64,000 bases of DNA from Agelas oroides. Taxonomy: Eukaryota > Porifera > Demospongiae > Agelasida > Agelasidae. The DNA lies in NCBI GenBank assembly GCA_949130485.1, contig OX422190.1, positions 681,001-745,000 of the forward strand, read 5' to 3'. Under the pieces are notes generated by a model that was not told the origin of the DNA, made no database searches, and saw nothing but the letters and a program-made list of their open reading frames with translations. Of the stretch, positions 23,001-31,300 are shown one piece after another; within the stretch, counting starts at the first letter, position 1, and every line of letters begins with the position of its first letter. The position numbers and the translations under genes are program-made.

Positions 23001-26000
23001 CTAGCAGTGAATATTACCAGATCATACATTGTGCGTACCTCCATACTAGCAGTGAATATTACCAGATCATACATTGTGCGTACCTCCAGCTAGCAGTGAA
23101 TATTACCAGACCATACATTGTGCGTACCTCCATACTAGCAGTGAATATTACCAGATCATACATTGTGCGTACCTCCAGCTAGCAGTGAATATTACCAGAT
23201 CATACATTGTGCGTACCTCCATACTAGCAGTGAATATTACCAGATCATACATTGTGCGTACCTCCATACTAGCAGTGAATATTACCAGATCATACATTGT
23301 GCGTACCTCCATACTAGCAGTGAATATTACCAGATCATACCACTTGCTGACCTGCAGGGAGAAGAACACGACTACAGTGCCAAAGTGTATTTCAAAGCTC
23401 TAATCTGATTGGTTGGGTCAGGGTTGGATTAGGGTTTAATTTAGGGTGTTGTTAGGGTAACAGTATATACGCACATATATTGACCAATAGGATTAGAGCT
23501 TTAAAAGTTCTTCGGAGTACCTCGAACACGAAGCCACAGACACTTTATTCCCAGGGTCCTCCCCAGTTTTCACTGCCTCACTGCTCCCTACTTGCTTACT
23601 ACCATGCATACAGTACGAGGCAAATGCTTGGGAGGAGCACAGTGATGCTGGAGAGGAATCTGGAAGTGAGGCTACATCAGCTAGCTACACAGTCACCGGC
23701 TGGCAGCCAGATCGAGCACCACAATAATTTTAACACATTGATGCATTATCACATAGGAGGCAACGCTGCAATCTTACTGTGAATGAACAATCAACGATCC
23801 CCACTGCAGGACATGAGCGGCATACCACTGACATTTTAGGAGAGGCTATGTCAGTGACTCCAGATTGTTGCTTCAACTATATAAATGTTGTTACTACCTT
23901 CTGTTAAGCATACACACAGATGATATGGATATGATAATTGTAACAGACTTTCCTTGGAATAAAATCTTAGCCTCATTCACAGACTCCGCTTTCGTCACAT
24001 AAGACTAGGCAAACTAGATTTATTGTTTCGCATCACTGCCCGCTTCCTTTGAGACTTGCCACCTCTACTGTCATAGCCGTAGATTTGCTGATCTTGTATA
24101 TGCCGTTGCTCATAACAAATAATGAATAATGACTGCCTTCCTGCATGCAAATCGAGTAAGTAGCTGATGTGAAAACAATAGATCTAGTTTGCCTGGCCTA
24201 ATGTGCGCAGATCCTGAGATTGAACATACACTCTCACACTTTCACTCTCACCTTGTCCAAAAAGTAGTCAACATGAGGTCGCTTGTGTACAAAGAACCTC
24301 ACCGGGTGGTTCTCCACTCTAACCTGAAGTCAACAAAGAAAGAAGCAGGATTAAGAGATGATATTTCCAGGTAGAAATACGTTAAAATTCACCAAAGGCT
24401 ATCACTAGATGAAGAGCACCTTCATTACAATGTTATGTACCGTCTACAAAACTGAGACAGTGCCAAACGTTACCATCAGCGAAGGAAACAATATCATTAT
24501 CCAATATTTTGACTATACAGTACTTTGACTGTCTTCATAGACTGTTTTCTTTTCACTGGCAATAAGTTTGACTAAGTATCACCACCTCAGATGGAGTCAA
24601 TGGGGAAAGCTTGCAGCTGTGTGTAGTCGATAAAAAACGAGGGCTTATCGGTCGATGTGCCCTTACTTGTACTCAGTTTTTTTACTACTTGTGACGCGAA
24701 AATCCGTATCAGGTACTACAAACCATGTGCGCTGCGTCTGAACATGCAATGAAACCGAAGGTTCGTATGATAAAATCATTATCACCATAGTACCAAGCTA
24801 TGCCGAAAAAAAGTTTGTTGCCGTCTGTATTGTTACGAGTGCGCAGCTTTGTACTATGGTGATACTTATATAGTACAATGACTTTTCTGAGAATCTGTCA
24901 TGATGACAAAGCTTACCCGTACAATGAAGTCTGGTGGTGTGAGTGGAGTAAGGGGGTTGATAGATCTGGAGAACCAATAGGAAAATCAATATGAGATACA
25001 GTTGGTTGCTTAGTAACCACAAACATTACTCACCCATCATGGTGGGAATGGATAAGGGTCTCGTCCAAATCAAGAACCATGATCTTTCGCCGAACAGAAT
25101 CTATGAAGAGTAATAATAACATCTGATAACTAGCAATTTAGAGGCTTGCACTTCCTGTTTAGAGGCCAAATGCAGCCCTCTAATTGGTCAAATCTTACAT
25201 CTAGAAGAACATCTACATGTAAATTTCATTTATATGTTATGTTCATGAATCTCCAGTTCTCACTCTGCACATGTCCAGTGCTAGCCTCGTTCCCAGGCTT
25301 TCTCCTCAAGAAATGAGGGGGGAGGAGAGCCTGGTAACAGTCACATGAAAAACTGTCAATGGGGACTCACACTAGCCCAACCTGGCCACTCTACACACTG
25401 CCCTGAACTCCATAAATAGGCCCAAGAGGTGGGGAAAGGTGAGCTTATCACACTTACACAGTCTGGTCTCTGTGAGTGGAGATAGCCGGCAGTTATAGTA
25501 GCGGACAGCTTGATATTCTGCAGCCTAGAATGAGCGAGAGAGGGAATGGGGGAATGAGGGGGTGAGTGGGATAGTGGGTAAGTGGAGATCAGGAGGAGAG
25601 GAACACGGGGACTCATAAAACACAGTGAATGATGCTTGATTTGGGGTCCGAGTGGTTTAATGGTAAGAGCGTCTGACTAGTATTCAGAAGGTCTTGGGTT
25701 CAAATCTCAGCTGGATCCCGGATTTTTTTTCCATGGATTTATTTCTCACTCTCTCAACAAAAACATCATCGTTCAACAGTGAATGATGTTGGAGAGGCTG
25801 TGTTTTTGATAAAATGTAGTTAATTGTTTGTTGGACCTGGACCAAGGTTCATCAGCTGCAAAATGTCTGGGAAGCCTGTCTGCGTTTTTGCTGCTGATTA
25901 GCAGTTGATTAAACACACTTGATCCAAACCATGACAACTCAGTAATTCACTCAACAGCTCTCTGACATTCAGCAATGTAGTTATGAGTATATAAGTGATC

Positions 26001-27279
26001 ACAGCACAATAGTTCAAAGAAGGACCACCATTACTAACATACTCCTTGCAAGATTAAAAAGTTTACCCTCAAGCCAAGAATCTAATTACAAGTTATGAAT
26101 TGCATAATCACAAAGCATGTGTTGCACAAAATTTAATATTAGCATGATTTCCACTAAATGCGCAGCAGAGCTTTACAGGAACATTTGTGAGCAAACAATC
26201 TAGCATTTCATGCACAAAACTTCGTCATGTGAGATACCTTCATCTAATATACCCACACAATCTTTGGCCCAAGAGGTTTATATAGTTAAGATTTAATTGT
26301 CGAGACAAAGGATATTTTTCTCTCATTTTTCAAGACTAAAGTGAAAATAATTAGGCTTGGGTGGATGCTAATTGGTGATAATTGTAGATACTTAGAGGCA
26401 GGACATGTAAACAGTTAGTTTGGGCATAGTGGAGGACTCTACTATCTACGGTTTGGGCTGCCCAATAGACCTTATGCAATTGACGTCATCACCTCATGTA
26501 ACAAAACGTGAAACGGATAGTGGACGGAAATGCAGATACTACACCACCATTTTGAGTGGTAAAAATGACTGCAGTCTATGGAGCTTAAGTGGAGCAGTTA
26601 GCGAGCTCCTTCTCACCAGCGCAGAAACTGATTTTACATTTACAGCCAGAATGCACAAGGTCTCAACAAAGCTCACCGAAGTGAATAAGCTTACCTGCAT
26701 GCCTCGTTGACGCAGTGAGCTCACAAAGTGCTTCGCTGTACTTAAGCTCCATAGACCGCGGTCTTCCTTGCCACTCAAAATGGCGGCGTAGTACCCGTAT
26801 TTCCATCCACTGTCCGTTTACATTTGGTTACATGATGTATTGCATAAGGTCTATTTAGCCAGCTAATTATGAATGGCTAACAGAGGCCGTGCTCAAACAT
26901 GCACACATACGTGGTCAAAATCTATACTTCAGTCTCATGATAGATAGTGGACTATCTATGGTCTCATGTCCTGACTGCAAATCTGCCATTTGATAGGTCT
27001 CAACAGATTTGAAACATAGTGTGCTTTAAATAGAACATAATCCGACTACACAGTTTGTAAAAGGCTTGAAACCACACATCTTAGGCTCTTAGTCCATGCT
27101 AAAACAATCACATATCTTGACAGCCAGGTACGTACATAATTAGCACCACCTAACACATCCACACCCACTGACACAGTCTCTCTCTTCCAATCCCCCACCT
27201 TTCTGTAGCTTAGTCGCAGCAGACCAAGTACCAGAATACAGACGCGTTTGATGAACTGCAAGAGGGCACCTAGAACCAT
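20012..27279 (-). CDS. CTDNEP1: CTD nuclear envelope phosphatase 1 (Dullard)
   Basis: Nine exons in transcript order: 27279-27199, 25524-25458, 25100-25034, 24965-24917, 24323-24252, 23351-23307, 21774-21697, 21198-21087, 20157-20012. They sum to 717 nt (238 aa; human 244). An N-terminal hydrophobic segment (membrane hairpin or anchor) is followed by YQAVRYYN, motif I DLDET (D60, D62, T64), [14 protein letters not shown], motif II FTAS in exon 6, RRYFRQ, DNSP (about residue 180) and the C terminus [20 protein letters not shown]. The family is a HAD/FCP-type Ser/Thr phosphatase of the ER and nuclear envelope that dephosphorylates lipin with CNEP1R1. The start at 27279 gives an N terminus nearly as long as the human one; the frame is open further upstream. 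Exon 6 (45 nt) is extended by a huge tandem array, annotated separately. The promoter is shared head-to-head with SLC33A1. Confidence 0.95.
21321..21627. mobile_element. TAGTCTCG-family MITE (family B), best copy
   Basis: 307 bp between TAGTCTCGTCCCCAG and GGCTAGGCACGAGACTA. The flanks TAATAACGG and TAATAAGGG look like an imperfect 8-9 bp target duplication, as for hAT elements. It lies in the CTDNEP1 intron between exons 7 and 8. Confidence 0.8.
21640..21679. repeat. 40-nt inverted repeat, arm 1
   Basis: Complementary to 24637-24676 at 39 of 40 bases. This arm lies in CTDNEP1 intron 7, 17 bases after the exon 7 donor site. Confidence 0.95.
21862..23351 (-). repeat. 45-bp array built from CTDNEP1 exon 6 and its donor site
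   Basis: The true exon 6 is 23351-23307, after a CCCTGCAG acceptor and before GTACGC; it encodes [15 protein letters not shown]. From the donor on, a 45-bp unit repeats 32 times: GTACGCACAATG followed by the same 33 exon bases TATGAT...ATGGAG. Donor sequences recur at spacing 45 from 23306 down to about 21868, 33 in all. Two units (beginning on the plus strand at 23076 and 23165) are 44 bp. Variation is low: mainly a synonymous AGT/AGC, and three units with ACT-GTT-AGT giving TVS in place of TAS. Read through, a unit encodes [15 protein letters not shown]. Confidence 0.97.
23394..23503. mobile_element. Short MITE
   Basis: AAAGCTCTAATC plus ATTGGT at the left is repeated inverted at the right. 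The core contains several TTAGGG-like words. In CTDNEP1 intron 5, next to the array. Confidence 0.6.
24637..24676. repeat. 40-nt inverted repeat, arm 2
   Basis: Complement of 21640-21679 with one mismatch; lies in CTDNEP1 intron 4. The two arms enclose exons 5, 6 and 7. Confidence 0.95.
25282..25342. mobile_element. Family A MITE, short copy
   Basis: TAGCCTCGTTCCCAGGCT at the left; GAGAGCCTGGTAAC at the right is its damaged complement. In the CTDNEP1 intron between exons 2 and 3. Confidence 0.65.
25638..25775 (+). mobile_element. tRNA-derived SINE
   Basis: The head folds like a tRNA. The acceptor strand GGGGTCC pairs with GGATCCC. An A box (TGGTTTAATGG) and B box (GGTTCAAATCT) are present, and the anticodon stem TCTGA/TCAGA encloses loop CTAGTAT, anticodon AGT (Thr). 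Two extra bases between T stem and acceptor, and a weak D stem, argue against a working tRNA. The 13-bp ACAGTGAATGATG occurs on both sides (25622, 25776), as expected for a retroposition target duplication. In CTDNEP1 intron 1, opposite strand. Confidence 0.7.
26460..26860. mobile_element. Foldback element with about 140-bp arms
   Basis: From AATAGACCTTATGCAAT at the left to its complement ATTGCATAAGGTCTATT at the right, both arms run about 140 bp with moderate divergence. The centre, about 115 bp, shows no recognised domain. In CTDNEP1 intron 1. Confidence 0.8.
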
Positions 27280-28392
27280 CACCAGCAAGGCGGTACGCTT
27301 CCTGCTCGAGTGCTTATTCGCGACGTCGGGTGCCCAAGCTGTCGGTTGACACTGCACGACGATATTGACTGTTGTAGAACGCATGAACACCAGACTTTAC
27401 GGCAGTGGGCCTCCCTCGTAGGCAAAGAGAACCTAGAGTGTCTGCAAAGGACGGTAAAGTTGCAAAGTACTGCTCAGGCAGCAAGTTCCCGCATTGTTGT
27501 TCGCCGCTTGACTTGGATCACGTGACACCCTCAAGCAAGAAGCCATAAAGTTTGTGCAGTGTGAACTTTGACCCGAAATCGTCGGCCTGAATGGAGACAG
27601 GCAGACAGAGCTGTAGACATACTACTCATACTCAACTACACATGGTGAGTGTTTAATCAGTACAGCTTATTCCACCAGTGTATCTGGATAAAGTGTAGTA
27701 GCTTTAATTAAGAACTCCCATGATTTGATTAAGCCATTGGGTTCTCAATGATGCATATCACCCTGATTGCCTGGGGAGGGCATGATATCATTGACAAATT
27801 TCTTAGTGTTCATTTATTGCCACAGTACGTTACCCTCCATAAGCTACACAATAATTTATGTGGGTTAGGGTGTGGTTTAGCTGGGTTGTGCCCAGACCCC
27901 ACCCTCTCACAAGGAAAAGTGGTCTGGTGAACCAAGTCGAATTTCTTGGGCTAGTGTAACCTAGCAACGTTTGAAACACTTTGTGCCACACCCACTCAAA
28001 AATTGCTCAGATACCTGAGGAGACACGAAATTGTACTGCTGTAAGGGAAGCGCTATGTAATAATTAACAATCTTGCAATCTCATTGGTCCTTACCACATT
28101 TTGGGATAGGCCCTGGAAATTCGACTTTGTTCACCAGACCATTTCTCACCAGGAGGCACACAAGGCCAGGTATGGTTAGGGCTGGTATATATGATACGGA
28201 GGATAACATACATTCTGCTGCTAACAGCTTGAATTCAGATTGACTAACTTTCTACCACTGAAAGGTGGGGAAGGAAGGTACGTATCTATCTATTTATGAG
28301 ATTACAATTTTTCCTGCTTTTATTTCCGTTGATGCAGATCTTTGCTGAAAGTCTACAAGTCCTGAAAGGTTGATGGTAATTTGCGTCTGATT
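27280..28392. promoter_or_regulatory. Bidirectional promoter region, CTDNEP1 / SLC33A1
   Basis: The two genes start 1.1 kb apart in opposite directions. On the plus strand a GTGAGT at 27642 and a polypyrimidine/GCAG acceptor ending near 28337 suggest a 5' UTR intron of SLC33A1; if so, the core promoter lies around 27300-27600. A family B MITE (27886-28172) would sit in that intron. No TATA box is obvious. Confidence 0.45.
27886..28172. mobile_element. TAGTCTCG-family MITE (family B), copy 3
   Basis: Collinear with 21321-21627 over almost its full length (CCAGACCCCACCCTCTCAC, GAACCAAGTCGAA, CTCATTGGTCCT). The terminal TAGTCTCG is eroded. Upstream of the SLC33A1 coding start. Confidence 0.8.
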
Positions 28393-31300
28393 ATGGCTAC
28401 ACAAAGACTACTACAGGTACCCAGTGATGAGGAAAGGATGACTCTGGAAGCAGAATACGATAGCAAAAGAGACCAAACTGACCCTCCACCACGTTCAATG
28501 TTTAGCAGACTTGCCAAAGACAAAAACAGCATCCTCCTCCTCCTCTTCCTCTATGTCCTCCAGGGGATTCCCCTTGGTTTGGCCAGCAGTGTCCCCCTGG
28601 TGCTACAACAGAGGAAGATTGGCTACCGACAGCAAGCCATGTTCAGCCTGGTCTCCTGGCCATTCAGCGTCAAGCTCCTATGGGCACCCATTGTAGACTC
28701 CTTGTATAGCCGGAGCTTTGGAAGACGTAAGACCTGGCTCATCCCGACACAGTACGTCCTAGGACTTTCCATGATCTTCATCTCGTATGTTGTGGACGGT
28801 CTGATGGGTGACGAGGGACAGCCACCAAACGTACTGTTTCTCACTGGTCTATTCTTCTTCCTTCATTTTCTTGCCGCAACTCAAGACATTGCCGTTGATG
28901 GGTGGGCACTGACAATGCTGTCAAGAGATAACGTGGGCTACGCCTCCACCTGTAACTCAGCTGGACAGACCACAGGGTTCTTCTTGGGGTACACCATCTT
29001 CCTAGCGCTGGAATCTAAAGAGTTCTGCAATGCGTATCTTCGTTCAGAACCCCAGGAAACTGGTATTTTTACACTCCCCTCGTTTCTGTTTTTCTGGGGG
29101 CTGATGTTTATTGTCATGACGACGGGAGTCTGGTGGTTCAAGCGGGAGGGGAGGGAGGTCCACGATGAGGTGAAGAAGAATATCTTCACTGGCTACAAGC
29201 AGCTGTTGAATGTGCTCAAGCTGCCAAGCGTGCAGGCCCTCGCAATTGCTGTTTTAACTTCCAGGGTACGTACATTGTACGCAAACAGAAATGTAGGCAT
29301 ACAAGGAGTGAACTGGTTGGTTGTTAGCCCCACCCAGCTGGTAAAGTGTGCAAGAGCTTGGTAACTTTCTCACATGAGTGACGTAAAGGGTAAGACGGAC
29401 AGTGGGAAGATTTAATAATTTGAATAGAAGGATATGTACCAGGCAACTTACTACCTAGCGACTGTCATACAAACTGGACAATTGCACGAAATGTTGCCTT
29501 TTTGTTCTGAGAATTTTACCATTTGTAGAGTAACCCAAATTGGTCTGGATCCTTGAACTTGCAGGAAGTGCTGAAGCCAGGTGTTAGATTGGATTTCATT
29601 GCATGTTAAGAATCTCTTTCACAGCTGTGACATTGTGGTCTGTTCAGACCCCACCCTGTCACGAGGAAAAACAGTCTGGTGAACCAAGTCTCGCTAGCGT
29701 GCAACTTTGCAACTAGTGTAACCCAACAAAATTACGCCACATTCATTAACAAAACGTGGGGATACCCAGGGCAAAAATTTTACTACTAATGGTTGACAAT
29801 TTTGTTGTCTTGTTGGTCCACATGTTGGTAATACGCACAAGAAATTTGACTTTGTTCACCAGACCAGTTTCTTTTGCCAGGCAGTGCACGTGGGTTGGGG
29901 GCAAGACTAGTGGCATTGCATCTAGCAAAGTTCCCCCTCTCTTTCTCACTCACCCAGATTGCATTTGCTGCCTCAGACAGTGTGACTGGCCTGAAACTGA
30001 TGGAGGCGGGGCTCCCTCGGGAACATATTGCCCTCATTGCAATCCCCATGGTCCCCCTACAGATTATTCTGCCGTGGATCATCAGGTGATCACAAGTTAC
30101 AGTGTGTGATGTCGTTGCACCAAAGCTCATTTTATACACACTTTCTACGTCTACAAAGAACGGACGGCTAGAGTAAGAGCGTGTAACTCCACAAAATTTG
30201 AAACCAGTCGGAATTTACCGCCAATGCTAAAAATAGTAACACGTACAGTGCATGCTGTGTGGACATAAGCCGTTGTTGTTAAGCACATGACTGGATGTTC
30301 TGTTTTTAGTACAGTTCAGTAATTTTGACCGGACTATGGGCTTCACGCTCTTACTCTAGCCACCCGTTCTTATGTGCTCTTGTCTAACAAAGAGCCTATG
30401 TTTGTAGTCGTGTACACAGAGGGTCTGGCTACAAGACTACGGGAATGAGGCCAATAATGGAGGATTTGAGTGATTCTATTGAGCAGTGTAATGGAGTCAG
30501 TAGTCTGGGGACAGTGACTGACTCATCCTACAGGCTATAGTTTAGTAGATTCAAGTACAGCCAAGTAGAGCCATGGTAGAGTGTAGTAGAGTCAAGTAGA
30601 GCCAAGTAGAGCCATGGTAGAGTGTACGGTAGGAAGTCACTTATCCGAACTTCAGTTATCCAAACACGTCGGTTATCCCAATGCACTTCCAGAAGTGGGC
30701 AGGCTGGTCCGGGAGACTGTAACTATCCACACGCATCATCGGCACACCACACCTACATGTACACACTCTACAGTGTAGCCTCGTTCCCAGGCCTCCCCCG
30801 TTTTACCTTCCGTTTGCGTTCACAATAATACACGGGAGCGGAAGGCCGGCAAAAAACGTTTTTCGCCGGCCTTCCGCTCCCGTGTATTATTGTGAACGCA
30901 AACGGAAGGTAAAACGGGGGAGGCCTGGGAACGAGGCTACTACAGTGTGTGATGTCGTTGCACCTGGGCTCATTTTATACATGGGTTCATTTCATAGTCA
31001 GGTTCACTTCCTCTTTCTACGTCTGACAAAGAGCCTGGGTTTGTAGTCTTGTACACAGGGGGTCTGGCTACAAGACTACGGGGAATGAGTAATGGAGGAT
31101 TTGAGTGATTCAATTGAGCTGTGTAGTCTGGGCACAGTGACTGACTCATCCTACAGGCTATAGTTTTGCACTTCCAGAAGTGGGCTGGCTGGTCCACGAG
31201 ACTATAATTATCCACACGCATCATCGGCACACCACACATACATGTACACACTCTACACATTTGTATATGTAACTATTTCACACATAACACAAATGCATGT

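Noticed and set aside
21862-23351. CRISPR-like array
   Set aside because: The repeats are directly adjacent with no spacers, the genome is animal, and the unit is a piece of a coding exon.
21815-23403. Long open frames (400+ codons) on both strands, suggesting a repeat protein
   Set aside because: They arise because the 45-bp unit has no stop in several frames; the region is the CTDNEP1 exon 6 array.
23420-23460. Interstitial telomere repeat
   Set aside because: Only irregular TTAGGG-like words, inside a small inverted-repeat element.
25638-25720. Functional tRNA-Thr(AGT)
   Set aside because: Two extra bases before the acceptor strand, poor D stem and retroposition-like flanks indicate a SINE.
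27280-27390. Longer N terminus for CTDNEP1 starting at 27390
   Set aside because: The frame is open, but the segment has no similarity to the family and the ATG at 27279 gives the expected membrane segment and length.
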